A program made the position numbers and the translations under genes. This document shows, in pieces, positions 1 through 8,486 of a DNA stretch of 46,987 nucleotides. Positions within the stretch are counted from its first letter, which is position 1, and every line of letters starts with the position of its first letter. The notes beneath the pieces were generated by a model. The model made no database searches, was not told the DNA's origin, and was given only the letters and a program-made list of their open reading frames with translations. Origin of the DNA: Streptomyces sp. UW30 (GTDB lineage: Bacteria > Actinomycetota > Actinomycetes > Streptomycetales > Streptomycetaceae); the NCBI RefSeq assembly GCF_008042075.1, contig NZ_RDBN01000037.1, forward strand, positions 357,113 to 404,099, in the 5' to 3' direction.

Positions 1-1
1 C

Positions 2-175
2 GGCCTGCACGTGACGGGCGGCCTGATCGCCTTCCTGCTGGTCCTCGGTCGCACCTACGCGGCCAAGAGGTTCACGCACGAGCAGGCGACCGCCGCAATC
101 GTCGTGTCCTACTACTGGCACTTCGTCGATGTCGTCTGGATCGGCCTCTTCGCCACGATCTACATGATCAAGTAG
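2..175 (+). CDS. ctaE: Cytochrome c oxidase subunit III, C-terminal end (partial)
   Basis: The last 57 codons of an aa3-type cytochrome c oxidase subunit III; the N-terminal part lies left of the window. The sequence shows the end of one membrane helix ([17 protein letters not shown]) and the final helix with [15 protein letters not shown], where the WHFVDVVW signature is typical of COX3. It stops at TAG 173-175. The next gene, qcrC, follows 81 bp downstream on the same strand, the usual ctaE-qcrCAB arrangement of actinobacteria that builds the bc1-aa3 supercomplex. Part of this gene, including 72 bases beyond the window edge, reappears inverted inside the qcrA insert at 1233-1390. Confidence 0.93.
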   Translation, partial: GLHVTGGLIAFLLVLGRTYAAKRFTHEQATAAIVVSYYWHFVDVVWIGLFATIYMIK

Positions 176-256
176 TCGGGCCCGATCCCGCGCGCGTTCC
201 ACACAACGCACCTTCCAGAAGCATCGACGCAGAAGATCCTGACACCGGGGTAATCC

Positions 257-1069
257 GTGAAAAAGCTCTCCGCACGACGACGCCATCCGCTGGCGGCGGT
301 CGTCGTCCTACTCCTCGCGCTGGCGTGCACGGGGGGGCTGTACGCCGTGTTCGCTCCCGCGGGCAAGGCGCAGGCCGAGGAAACCGCCCAGTCCCTCACG
401 ATTGAAGAGGGCAAGAAGCTCTACGCCGTCGGCTGCGCCAGCTGCCACGGAACCGGCGGTCAGGGCACCTCCGACGGTCCGAGCCTTGTCGGCGTCGGCG
501 CTGCCGCCGTCGACTTCCAGGTGTCGACGGGCCGTATGCCGGCCGCCACCTCCCAGGGCGCCCAGGTCCCGGCGAAGAAGAACATCTACTCGCAGGCCCA
601 GATCGACCAGCTCGCGGCGTACATCGCCTCGCTGGGTGCCGGTCCGACCGTCCCGACCGAGGAGCAGTACGGCCCCGAGGGAGCGGACATCGCCAAGGGC
701 GGCGAGCTCTTCCGCAACAACTGCGCCCAGTGCCACAACTTCACGGGCAAGGGCGGCGCGCTGACGAAGGGCAAGTACGCACCGAGCCTCGAGGGCGTCG
801 ACCCGAAGCACATCTACGAGGCCATGCAGACCGGCCCGCAGAACATGCCGTCCTTCCCCGACACCACGCTGTCGGAGCAGAACAAGAAGGACATCATCGC
901 GTACCTCCACGCGGTCAACAGTGACGAGACGGTCAATCCGGGTGGTCTGGAGCTGGGCGGCCTCGGGCCGGTCAGTGAGGGCCTCTTCTCCTGGATCTTC
1001 GGTCTCGGCGCCCTGATCGCGGTCGCCATCTGGGTCGCCGCTCGGACCGCAAAGGCCAAGAAGTCATGA
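257..1069 (+). CDS. qcrC: Cytochrome bc1 complex diheme cytochrome c subunit
   Basis: Diheme cytochrome c that carries electrons from the bc1 complex to cytochrome c oxidase, replacing a soluble cytochrome c in actinobacteria. The 270-aa product has an N-terminal membrane/signal segment (about residues 12-35), two heme c motifs, CASCH at 60-64 and CAQCH at 156-160, each followed by a candidate Met axial ligand (MPAATS near 94, MPSFPD), and a C-terminal anchor helix at about 244-263. GTG at 257 is chosen because the N-terminal KKLSARRRH charge cluster leads directly into the helix. The stop overlaps the qcrA start by 4 bp (ATGA), implying translational coupling. Its last 80 bases are repeated inverted at about 1687-1767. 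Confidence 0.96.
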   Translation: MKKLSARRRHPLAAVVVLLLALACTGGLYAVFAPAGKAQAEETAQSLTIEEGKKLYAVGCASCHGTGGQGTSDGPSLVGVGAAAVDFQVSTGRMPAATSQGAQVPAKKNIYSQAQIDQLAAYIASLGAGPTVPTEEQYGPEGADIAKGGELFRNNCAQCHNFTGKGGALTKGKYAPSLEGVDPKHIYEAMQTGPQNMPSFPDTTLSEQNKKDIIAYLHAVNSDETVNPGGLELGGLGPVSEGLFSWIFGLGALIAVAIWVAARTAKAKKS

Positions 1070-2692
1070 GTAGCCAAGACATTCCAGAAGAGAACCTGCC
1101 CGCTGAGCAGGACGCCAACGTCGCGGTAGCAGACGAGAAGAACCCCTTCGCGGACCCCGGACTGCCGCCCCACGAGCACCGGATCCAGGACATCGACGAG
1201 CGGGCCGCCCGGCGGTCCGAGCGCGCGGTCGCCCTGCTCGTGCGTGAACCTCTTGGCCGCGTAGGTGCGACCGAGGACCAGCAGGAAGGCGATCAGGCCG
1301 CCCGTCACGTGCAGGCCGTGGAAGCCGGTGGTCAGGTAGAAGACCGAGCCGTACGGGCCGGACGAGAGCGAGATGCCCTCGTGCTTGACCGGTCAGACCC
1401 AGCGCGAAGTTCAGCGCGTTGAGGTGACCGATCGGGAAGACGAAGACCGACTTGTCGTGGGGGATCGTCACGTACGAGGCGATGAAGCCCACGGTGGCCA
1501 GCATCGAGACCGTGAACAGCAGGGCGACCGCGCGCTCGGACCGCCGGGCGGCCCGCTCGTCGATGTCCTGGATCCGGTGCTCGTGGGGCGGCAGTCCGGG
1601 GTCCGCGAAGGGGTTCTTCTCGTCTGCTACCGCGACGTTGGCGTCCTGCTCAGCGGGCAGGTTCTCTTCTGGAATGTCTTGGCTACTCATGACTTCTTGG
1701 CCTTTGCGGTCCGAGCGGCGACCCAGATGGCGACCGCGATCAGGGCGCCGAGACCGAAGATCCAGGACATCGACGAGCGGGCCGCCCGGCGGTCCGAGCG
1801 CGCGGTCGCCCTGCTGTTCACGGTCTCGATGCTGGCCACCGTGGGCTTCATCGCCTCGTACGTGACGATCCCCCACGACAAGTCGGTCTTCGTCTTCCCG
1901 ATCGGTCACCTCAACGCGCTGAACTTCGCGCTGGGTCTGACCCTCGGTGCGGCGCTGTTCTGCATCGGCGCGGGCGCGGTCCACTGGGCCCGCACCCTGA
2001 TGTCCGACGAAGAGGTCGCCGACGAGCGGCACGCGATCGCCGCGGAGCCCGAGGTCAAGGCCAAGGTCATGGCCGACTTCAAGCAGGGCGCCAAGGAGTC
2101 CGCGCTGGGTCGCCGCAAGCTGATCCGCAACACGATGTTCGGTGCGCTGGCCCTGTTCCCGCTCTCCGGCGTCGTCCTGCTGCGTGACCTCGGCCCGCTG
2201 CCCGGGACCAAGCTCCGCCACACCCTGTGGTCCAAGGGCAAGCTGCTCGTCAACATGAACACCGACGAGCCGCTGCGTCCCGAGGACGTCGCGGTCGGCT
2301 CCCTCACCTTCGTCAAGCCGGAGGGCCTGGAGGAGCACGACCACGACTTCCAGAACGAGATCGCCAAGGCGGCCCTGATGATCATCCGGCTCCAGCCGGA
2401 CGACATCAAGGACAAGCAGGAACTCGACTGGTCCTACCAGGGCATCGTCGCGTACTCGAAGATCTGCACCCACGTCGGTTGCCCGATCTCCCTGTACGAG
2501 CAGCAGACGCACCACGCGCTGTGCCCCTGTCACCAGTCCACCTTCGACCTCTCCGACGGTGCCAAGGTCATCTTCGGCCCAGCCGGTCACCCCTTGCCGC
2601 AGCTGCGCATCGGTGTGAACGACGAGGGCTACCTTGAGGCGCTCGGCGACTTCACGGAGCCCGTCGGTCCTGCATTCTGGGAGCGCGGATGA
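1066..2692 (+). pseudogene. qcrA: Rieske iron-sulfur subunit of cytochrome bc1, split by a 577-bp insert
   Basis: Rieske 2Fe-2S protein that takes electrons from menaquinol and passes them to QcrC. Bases 1066-1238 encode the N-terminus ([10 protein letters not shown]... to RAVAL). The rest of the protein resumes at 1816 and runs to TGA 2690-2692. Joining 1066-1238 to 1816-2692 gives 1050 nt, exactly 350 codons, in frame. The downstream part contains the actinobacterial membrane helices, then the Rieske motifs CTHVGC and CPCHQSTFD. As written, the insert adds 577 nt (not a multiple of 3) and breaks the frame; an ORF from 1373 reads through antisense sequence into the real body, and the first native in-frame ATG after the break is 1829. 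The inverted copy inside the insert also preserves the uninterrupted RAVALLFTVSML junction, so an intact allele almost certainly exists. The stop overlaps qcrB by 4 bp. Confidence 0.9.
1239..1815. other. 577-bp inverted chimeric insert (ctaE + qcrC/qcrA fragments) inside qcrA
   Basis: This block is built entirely from neighbouring sequence in reverse orientation. Positions 1233-1390 are the reverse complement of ctaE, from window base 86 back through base 1 and 72 bases further upstream. Positions 1391-1767 are the reverse complement of contiguous qcrC-qcrA from about 989 into qcrA codons ending ALNFALGLT. Forward qcrA then resumes, so a 57-bp direct repeat (1182-1238 and 1759-1815) flanks the event. 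The junctions carry microhomology: CCTGCT at 1233-1238 and GATCCAGGA at 1759-1767. No mobile-element gene is present. An assembly or template-switch artefact is most likely; a real inverted rearrangement is the alternative. Confidence 0.93.
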
Positions 2693-4326
2693 GCACTACA
2701 GAGACCACCGAGTCCCGCGCACGCGGGAAGGCGCCGGCCGGCGAGCGCGTCGCCGACTGGGCCGACGGCCGACTGGGGATCTACTCCCTGGCCAAGGCCA
2801 ACATGCGCAAGATCTTCCCCGACCACTGGTCGTTCATGTTGGGTGAGGTCTGCCTCTACAGCTTCATCATCATCATCCTCACGGGTGTGTACCTGACGCT
2901 GTTCTTCCACCCGTCGATGAACGAGGTGGAGTACCACGGCAGCTACGTCCCGCTGCAGGGACAGCTGATGAGTGAGGCGTTCAGCTCGACCCTGCACATC
3001 TCGTTCGACGTGCGCGGTGGTCTGCTCATCCGGCAGATCCACCACTGGGCGGCGCTGATCTTCCTCGCCGGCATGTTCGTGCACATGATGCGCGTGTTCT
3101 TCACGGGCGCGTTCCGCAAGCCGCGTGAGATCAACTGGCTGTTCGGCTTCCTGCTGTTCGTCCTGGGCATGTTCACCGGTTTCACCGGTTACTCGCTCCC
3201 GGACGACCTGCTCTCCGGCACCGGTGTCCGCTTCACCGAGGGCGCGATCCTGTCCATGCCGATCGTCGGCACGTACATCTCGTTCTTCCTCTTCGGCGGC
3301 GAGTTCCCGGGCGTCGACTTCGTGGCCCGCTTCTACTCGATCCACATCCTGCTGCTGCCGGGCATCATGCTCGGCCTGGTGGTCGGCCACCTGATCCTGG
3401 TCTTCTACCACAAGCACACGCAGTTCGCGGGCCCCGGAAAGTCCAACAAGAACGTCGTCGGCATGCCGTTGCTGCCGGTGTACATGGCCAAGGCCGGAGG
3501 CTTCTTCTTCCTGGTCTTCGGTGTCATCGCGATCATCGCGGCGATCGCGCAGATCAACCCGATCTGGGCCATGGGCCCCTACCGGCCGGACCATGTGTCC
3601 ACGGGCGCCCAGCCCGACTGGTACATGGGCTTCGCCGAGGGTCTGGTCCGGTACATGCCGGGCTGGGAGGTCAACTTCTGGGGTCACACGCTCGTCCTGG
3701 GTGTGTTCATCCCGCTGGTGCTCTTCGGCCTGGTGCTGATGGCGATCGCGGTCTACCCGTTCATCGAGTCCTGGGTCACCGGCGACAAGCGCGAGCACCA
3801 CATCCTGGACCGCCCGCGCAACGCCCCGACGCGTACCGCGTTCGGCGTCGCCTGGGTCACGGTGTACATGATCGGCCTGGTCGGCGGTGGCAACGACCTG
3901 TGGGCCACCCACTTCCACCTGTCGATCAACGCGGTCACCTGGTTCGTCCGGATCGGCTTCTTCGTCGGACCGGTCATCGCGTTCATCATCACCAAGCGGA
4001 TCTGCCTCGGCCTGCAGCGCCGGGACAAGGACAAGGTGCTGCACGGCCGCGAGTCGGGCATCATCAAGCGCCTGCCGCACGGTGAGTTCATCGAGGTGCA
4101 CGAGCCGCTCAGCCAGGACGCGCTGCACACCCTCACCGCGCACGAGCAGTACCAGCCGCTCGAGATCGGCCCGACGGTCGACGAGAACGGCGTGGAGCGC
4201 AAGGTGAAGGGCTCCGAGAAGCTGCGCGCCAAGCTCAGCAAGTCGTACTTCAGCGAGGACGGCCAGATCCCCAAGCCGACCGTCGAGGAGTACAAGGAGA
4301 TCACGAGCGGCCACGGCCACCACTGA
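2689..4326 (+). CDS. qcrB: Cytochrome bc1 complex cytochrome b subunit
   Basis: Membrane cytochrome b of the menaquinol-cytochrome c reductase, carrying the two b hemes and the quinone sites. The 545-aa product has the paired histidines of the heme-binding helices (QIHHWAALIFLAGMFVHMMR and a later helix with SIHILLLPG and VVGHLILVFYHKH). It also shows the Qo-region GYSLPDDL segment and a long hydrophilic C-terminal tail of more than 100 residues, typical of actinobacterial QcrB. ATG 2689 overlaps the qcrA stop. The gene ends the qcrCAB operon and is followed within 25 bp by a strong hairpin terminator. Length and motifs are intact. Confidence 0.97.
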   Translation: MSTTETTESRARGKAPAGERVADWADGRLGIYSLAKANMRKIFPDHWSFMLGEVCLYSFIIIILTGVYLTLFFHPSMNEVEYHGSYVPLQGQLMSEAFSSTLHISFDVRGGLLIRQIHHWAALIFLAGMFVHMMRVFFTGAFRKPREINWLFGFLLFVLGMFTGFTGYSLPDDLLSGTGVRFTEGAILSMPIVGTYISFFLFGGEFPGVDFVARFYSIHILLLPGIMLGLVVGHLILVFYHKHTQFAGPGKSNKNVVGMPLLPVYMAKAGGFFFLVFGVIAIIAAIAQINPIWAMGPYRPDHVSTGAQPDWYMGFAEGLVRYMPGWEVNFWGHTLVLGVFIPLVLFGLVLMAIAVYPFIESWVTGDKREHHILDRPRNAPTRTAFGVAWVTVYMIGLVGGGNDLWATHFHLSINAVTWFVRIGFFVGPVIAFIITKRICLGLQRRDKDKVLHGRESGIIKRLPHGEFIEVHEPLSQDALHTLTAHEQYQPLEIGPTVDENGVERKVKGSEKLRAKLSKSYFSEDGQIPKPTVEEYKEITSGHGHH

Positions 4327-4347
4327 TCGCTGCGCACGCCACGGTTG

Positions 4348-4378
4348 AGGGCCCCGTCCGTTGTACGGACGGGGCCCT
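4348..4378 (+). terminator. Terminator of the ctaE-qcrCAB operon
   Basis: Perfect 12-bp GC-rich stem (left arm 4349-4360, loop TTGTA, right arm 4366-4377), extendable by an A-T pair, just after the qcrB stop. Only a short T stretch follows, as is common for Streptomyces terminators. Confidence 0.85.
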
Positions 4379-4461
4379 TCGCCGTGCCCCGGGGCTGGAT
4401 AGGGTGGACCTCGTTGAGACTCGTGTCCCGTAGTGCGGGACGCCTGACCCTGGAGCGGCTT

Positions 4462-5526
4462 ATGAGCGCTGTGACCCCCGCCGGAGGCGACACCGCGGCG
4501 GCCCGCTCCTGGCCCCTGCTGCTGAACGGCCTGCTGGACGGCCGGGACCTGTCCGCCGACGACACCGCGTGGGCGATGGACCTGATCATGCGCGGCGAGG
4601 CGACGGACGCGCAGATCGCCGGGTTCGTGGTGGCACTGCGGGCCAAGGGCGAGACGGTGGCGGAGATCACCGGGCTCGTCCGGACGATGTACGCGCACGC
4701 GAACGTGATCGAGGTGCCGGGACCGACCGTCGACATCGTCGGCACCGGCGGCGACGGGGCGAAGACCGTCAACATCTCCACGATGTCGGCGATCGTCATC
4801 GCCGGCACCGGTGCGAAGGTCGTCAAGCACGGCAACCGGGCGGCGTCGTCGGCGTCGGGTGCCTCGGACGTGCTGGAGAAGCTCGGCGTCAATCTGGAGC
4901 TGCCCGTCGGACGGGTGGCCCGGGTCGCCGAGGAGGCCGGGATCACCTTCTGCTTCGCGGTGAAGTTCCATCCGTCGCTGCGGCATGTGGCGGCCGCGCG
5001 CGGGCAGTTGGGCATCCGGACGACCTTCAACGTGCTCGGTCCGCTGACCAACCCGGCGAAGGTGAGGGCCCAGGCGGTCGGCGTGGCGGACCCGCGCATG
5101 GCACCGATCGTCGCGGGCGTCTTCGCCGAGCGCGGCAACTCCTCGCTGGTGTTCCGCGGCGACGACGGCCTCGACGAGCTCACCACCACCGCCACCTCGC
5201 GGGTGTGGGTCGTACGCGACGGCAAGGTGACCGAGGAGGCCTTCGACCCGCGCGACGTCGGCATCGAACTGGTGCCGGTGGAGGCGCTGCGGGGCGCTGA
5301 CGCGTCGTACAACGCCGATGTGGCGCTGCGCCTGCTGAACGGGGAGACGGGGCCCGTACGGGACGCCGTGGTGCTCAACTCGGCCGCCGCGCTGGTGGCG
5401 CTGAACCCGACCGATGCCCCGCTCACCGAGCAGATCCGCGCCGCCATGGCGAAGGCGGCGGAGTCGATCGACTCGGGCTCGGCGAAGCGGACGCTCGACC
5501 GGTGGGTGGCCGCGAGCAACGCCTAG
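4462..5526 (+). CDS. trpD: Anthranilate phosphoribosyltransferase
   Basis: Transfers the phosphoribosyl group of PRPP to anthranilate, the second step of tryptophan synthesis. The 354-aa product shows the family signatures: the PRPP loop [14 protein letters not shown], then [18 protein letters not shown], the anthranilate/PRPP segment [28 protein letters not shown], and the acidic DGLDEL metal motif. ATG 4462 is chosen over in-frame upstream codons because GGAG lies 6 nt before it and the conserved start of the family fits. A TAGGGT hexamer at 4400-4405 is a possible -10. It stands alone, away from trpEG at 33-35 kb, so the trp genes are dispersed. Divergence from other nucleoside phosphorylase-fold enzymes makes misassignment unlikely. 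Confidence 0.95.
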   Translation: MSAVTPAGGDTAAARSWPLLLNGLLDGRDLSADDTAWAMDLIMRGEATDAQIAGFVVALRAKGETVAEITGLVRTMYAHANVIEVPGPTVDIVGTGGDGAKTVNISTMSAIVIAGTGAKVVKHGNRAASSASGASDVLEKLGVNLELPVGRVARVAEEAGITFCFAVKFHPSLRHVAAARGQLGIRTTFNVLGPLTNPAKVRAQAVGVADPRMAPIVAGVFAERGNSSLVFRGDDGLDELTTTATSRVWVVRDGKVTEEAFDPRDVGIELVPVEALRGADASYNADVALRLLNGETGPVRDAVVLNSAAALVALNPTDAPLTEQIRAAMAKAAESIDSGSAKRTLDRWVAASNA

Positions 5527-5601
5527 CGCGCACGCGATGTCATCCCGCGATCCGGACACGGGTTGCGGGACGACGATCATTTCGCGTACGTTCCTGTACC
5601 A

Positions 5602-5720
5602 GGTCATGAGTGACAGTCATGAGGCCCCGGCCGACTGTCCGGCAACCCTCCGTCCGTGGCGGGGTGCCCCGGGTGAAGACCAGGCCGTAGGCAGCGAGGT
5701 CTACGGCAAGCGCGGGCCCC
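5602..5720 (+). promoter_or_regulatory. SAM-IV-type S-adenosylmethionine riboswitch
   Basis: The leader contains the SAM-IV core in order: GGTCATGAGTG at 5602, GGCCCCGGCC, CTGTCCGGCAACCCTCC, GGGGTGCCCCGGGTGA and closing GACC at 5678-5681, which pairs with the initial GGTC. A further hairpin (CCGTAG ... CTACGG, 5685-5706) matches the extra 3' helix of the class. SAM-IV aptamers are known from actinomycetes upstream of sulfur-metabolism genes. A stable hairpin at 5722-5750 with arms CTCGAAACCAGG and CCTGGT-CG-TTCGAG abuts and partly covers the GAGGGAG ribosome site at 5748-5754, a plausible expression platform. Here it precedes a mini-ORF and a class V aminotransferase-fold gene. Exact 3' boundary is uncertain. 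Confidence 0.85.
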
Positions 5721-5760
5721 TCTCGAAACCAGGGGTCCTGGTCGTTCGAGGGAGTCTTCC

Positions 5761-5781
5761 GTGAGCAAGCGAATGCGATAG
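5761..5781 (+). CDS. Six-codon upstream ORF (candidate leader peptide)
   Basis: GTG AGC AAG CGA ATG CGA TAG encodes MSKRMR. A GAGGGAG Shine-Dalgarno sits 6 nt before the GTG, better than most sites in the window. It lies immediately after the riboswitch and its putative expression-platform hairpin, so the SAM aptamer may control translation of this peptide first. Too short to judge by coding bias; called only from position and ribosome site. Confidence 0.35.
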   Translation: MSKRMR

Positions 5782-5862
5782 GGCCGCAGAGCCCCGCCTC
5801 CGCACACCCTTTTCTCTTTCTCGCATGCCTCTCTATTGGCATGCCCCTCACGGGAGTTCGCC

Positions 5863-7230
5863 ATGTCTGTCTCCACTGCTGCCGCCGACCAGTCCGTTTG
5901 TGCCTCTCTGCCCGTTCTGGGCCGTGATGTCACCGTCCCGCTCGTCACCGGCGGCGAGGTCACCTACGCCGCGCTCGACTACGCCGCCAGCGCCCCCGCC
6001 CTGCAGCGCGTCTGGGACGACGTGGCCGCCTACGCGCCGTACTACGGCAGCGTCCACCGCGGTGCCGGCTACCTCTCGCAGCTCTCCACCGACCTGTTCG
6101 AGAACGCCCGCCGGACCGTCGCCGAATTCCTGGACTGCCGCGCCGACGACCAGCTGGTCTTCACCCGGTCGACCACGGACTCGCTGAACCTCCTCGCCGC
6201 CGCCCTCCCGGCCGACTGCCAGGTCTTCGTCTTCGAGACCGAGCACCACGCCTCCCTGCTGCCCTGGCGCGACGCCCGCGTGACCTACCTCAACGCGCCC
6301 CGCACCCCCCGCCAGGCCGTCGAGACCCTGGAGCGCGCCCTCGCCGAGCGCGACCCCTACGGCCCGGCCCTGGTCTGCGTCACCGGCGCCTCGAACGTCA
6401 CCGGCGAGCTGTGGCCGGTCAAGGAGCTCGCGGCGGCCGCACACGCGCACGGCGCCCGGATCGTGCTCGACGCCGCCCAGCTGGCCCCCCACCACCCGGT
6501 GAGCGTGCGTGACCTGGACGTCGACTGGGTCGCCTTCTCGGGCCACAAGCTGTACGCCCCGTTCGGCTCCGGCGTCCTCGCCGGCCGCGCCGACTGGCTG
6601 CGCGAGGCCGAGCCGTACCTCGCGGGCGGCGGCGCCAGCCGCAAGGTCTCCCGGCGCGAGGACGGGGGAGTGGACGTCGACTGGCACGACAGCGCCGCCC
6701 GGCACGAGGCCGGCTCCCCGAACGTCATCGGCGCCTACTCCATCGCCTCCGCCTGCAAGGCGCTGACGGAGGCGGGGTTCGACACCCTGGTCGCCCGTGA
6801 GCAGTACCTGATCGAGAAGGTGCAGGCCGGTCTCGCCGAGGTGCCGGCCGTCCGCATCCTCTCCCTCTTCGGCGACGACGCCCCGCGCGTCGGCGTCATC
6901 TCCTTCGTCGTCGAGGGCTGGAACAGCTCCCACTTCGCCGCCGCCCTCTCCGCCGAGTACGGCATCGGGGTGCGGGACGGGCTGTTCTGCGCCCACCCGC
7001 TGGTGCGGACGCTGCTCGGCAGTGACCCGCAGGCCCAGGGCGAGTGCGGGGCCCCGGAGGCGGCGCCGGGGGAGAAGTCCCTCAACGCGATCCGGGTGAG
7101 CTTCGGGGCCGGTACGCCGGACGAGCACGTCGAGCGGTTCGTGAACGCAGTGAAGGAGCTCGTGACGGACGGCGCCCGGTGGAACTACCGCACCGAGGAC
7201 GGCCGTTGTGTGCCGGACACCTCCGCGTGA
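5863..7230 (+). CDS. SufS/CsdA-like class V PLP-dependent enzyme (putative cysteine desulfurase)
   Basis: Fold-type I PLP enzyme of the aminotransferase class V / cysteine desulfurase superfamily, 455 aa. The PLP lysine is in SGHKLYAPFGSG, preceded by VLDAAQLAPH and DWVAFSG, the usual PLP contacts. Late in the protein YGIGVRDGLFCAHPL aligns with the group II desulfurase segment RTGHHCAxP, so the catalytic cysteine appears kept. After it comes a non-standard stretch with a second Cys (QGECGAPE) before IRVSFGAGTPDE. ATG 5863 is preceded by GGGAG at good spacing. The upstream SAM-IV riboswitch ties the gene to sulfur or methionine supply; substrate is not known. It could instead be a lyase or selenocysteine-lyase-like enzyme. 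No suf scaffold genes are adjacent. Confidence 0.85.
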   Translation: MSVSTAAADQSVCASLPVLGRDVTVPLVTGGEVTYAALDYAASAPALQRVWDDVAAYAPYYGSVHRGAGYLSQLSTDLFENARRTVAEFLDCRADDQLVFTRSTTDSLNLLAAALPADCQVFVFETEHHASLLPWRDARVTYLNAPRTPRQAVETLERALAERDPYGPALVCVTGASNVTGELWPVKELAAAAHAHGARIVLDAAQLAPHHPVSVRDLDVDWVAFSGHKLYAPFGSGVLAGRADWLREAEPYLAGGGASRKVSRREDGGVDVDWHDSAARHEAGSPNVIGAYSIASACKALTEAGFDTLVAREQYLIEKVQAGLAEVPAVRILSLFGDDAPRVGVISFVVEGWNSSHFAAALSAEYGIGVRDGLFCAHPLVRTLLGSDPQAQGECGAPEAAPGEKSLNAIRVSFGAGTPDEHVERFVNAVKELVTDGARWNYRTEDGRCVPDTSA

Positions 7231-7847
7231 GCCGGTAGCCGGGCGCCCAGCAGGATCATCCGCAGGGCGCGCTCGGTCGCGTCCGTGAGGAGCTCGGAGG
7301 CCCGCACCAGGGCCTCCGCCAGAGCCATCGGCGCCGGCAGGATCCCGCTGAACGCGTCGACTCCGGGCACGTTCCGCGCGCCCTCGCCCAGCGTGCCCGC
7401 CAGCACGAGCACCGGGCGGCCGTACAGCTTGGCCCGGCGGGCGACCTCGGCCGGGACCTTGCCGTGGGGCGTCTGGTGGTCCAGGGCGCCCTCTGCGGTC
7501 ACGACGAGGTCGGCGCGGGCGAGGCGGGCGTCGAGGAGGACGTCGAAGCGGGGGAGCAGGCGGGCGCCGAGTGCGGCGAGCCCGGCGCCCAGGCCGCCGG
7601 AGGCTCCGGTGCCGGGGCCGCCGTACAGGTCCGTGTCCAGGACTCCCAGGTCACGGGTGAGGACCCGCGCCCAGTTCTCCAGCCCCGCCGACAGCTCCTC
7701 CACCTGCGCGGGCGTCGCGCCCTTCTGCGGCCCGAAGACGCGGGCCACACCGCGCTCGCCGCAGAGCACGTTGTACGGGTTGCAGGCGACCAGCAGGTCG
7801 ACGTCCCGCAGACGCGGGTCCAGGCCGGACGGGTCGATCCGGGCGAG
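7185..7847 (-). pseudogene. Glycerate kinase family 1, N-terminal half missing
   Basis: The reading frame from 7847 down to the stop at 7185 matches the C-terminal half of family-1 glycerate kinases: LARIDPSGLDPRLRDVDLLV, CNPYNVLCGERGVARVFGPQ, KGATPAQ, GGLGAGLAALGA and VVTAEGALDHQTPHGK. The N-terminal part of the family (roughly 150-170 residues with the KFKGSLTA and GDGG motifs) is absent. The same frame runs open upstream of 7847 but does not look like the kinase. At about 7848 the DNA turns into a different gene. The first in-frame start is a GTG/ATG near 7769, inside the domain, so no functional kinase would be made. Its 3' end overlaps the preceding gene by 46 bp in convergent orientation. 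Confidence 0.75.
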
Positions 7848-8122
7848 CCGTCGTCCCCGGGCTCGCCGAGGTCATCGTCGGGGGCCTCGTCATCGCCATC
7901 ACTCGCGGGGCTGTCGGTCACCGGTGGGCGGGAGACGACCTCGTCGCTCGGCGTCGGCGCGGGCCGGCTGGGCGTCGGCGTGGGGGAGCCGCTGTCCAGC
8001 TCCACCCTCGGCGGGACCTCGGGAGACGTCGGCTGGTCGGTGAGGGCGAAGCTGGTCGCGGCGATGCCCAGCGGGATCGCCACGACGGCGGCCAGGGCCG
8101 CGATCCGGTGCGTGAAGGCCAT
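7848..8122 (-). CDS. Small secreted Pro/Thr- and Asp-rich protein, 3' end lost at a junction
   Basis: Unknown function. From ATG 8122 the frame gives MAFTHRIAALAAVVAIPLG, an N-terminal signal peptide or anchor, then a low-complexity extracellular tail rich in Pro, Ser and Thr (SPTPTPSRPAPTPSD) turning into an acidic run (DGDDEAPDDDLGEPGDD). At about 7848-7855 the frame enters glycerate kinase DNA in the wrong frame and remains open to 7499, so the native C-terminus is not visible. A GTG at 8140 is an alternative start; AGGA 8 nt before ATG 8122 favours the latter. Such tails are cell-wall-spanning linkers in related small proteins, which is only an analogy here. Confidence 0.55.
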
Positions 8123-8204
8123 ACGGGCGATCCTGCCCACCGCTCCCGGCGGCCGGGATGAGCCCAGGATGAAGAACTCTTCATCCCGAGCCGTGCAGGA
8201 GGCG

Positions 8205-8486
8205 TCAGCTGTCCAGGCCGATGGCGAAGGCGGCCTCGATGTCGTGCTGCGAGTAGGTGCGGAACGCCACGTGGGTGTCCGTCCCCTCGACGCCGGGGAT
8301 CTTGCTGATCCGGCCGGGGATGACCTCGGCCAGCTCCTCGTGTTCCGTCACGCGCACCATGGCGATGAGGTCATAGGTGCCGGTGACGGAGAAGACCTCG
8401 GTCACGTTCTCCAGCGAAGCGATCCGCTCCGCGATCTCGGGGATCCGGTCCACGCTGGTCTTGATCAGGACGATCGCGGTGATCAC
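8205..8486 (-). CDS. Stand-alone Lrp/AsnC effector-binding (RAM) domain protein
   Basis: A 93-aa protein consisting only of the ligand-binding domain of Lrp/AsnC regulators (MITAIVLIKTSVDRIPEIAE, VTEVFSVTGTYDLIAMVRV, IPGVEGTDTHVAFRTYSQHD), with no helix-turn-helix. Such RAM-only proteins form oligomers that bind amino acids, and some modulate full-length Lrp proteins; the ligand here is unknown. The GTG start overlaps the stop of the rhomboid gene upstream by 4 bp (GTGA), so the two are translationally coupled on the minus strand. Confidence 0.85.
   Translation of the reverse strand: MITAIVLIKTSVDRIPEIAERIASLENVTEVFSVTGTYDLIAMVRVTEHEELAEVIPGRISKIPGVEGTDTHVAFRTYSQHDIEAAFAIGLDS

Noticed and set aside
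1239..1815. Insert in qcrA as a mobile element
   Set aside because: No transposase, terminal repeats or foreign sequence; all of it is local DNA inverted.
1064..2590. Long minus-strand open frame across qcrA (508 codons)
   Set aside because: It is antisense to qcrA plus the inverted copy of the qcrA start and ctaE; only the chimeric insert gives it protein-like segments.
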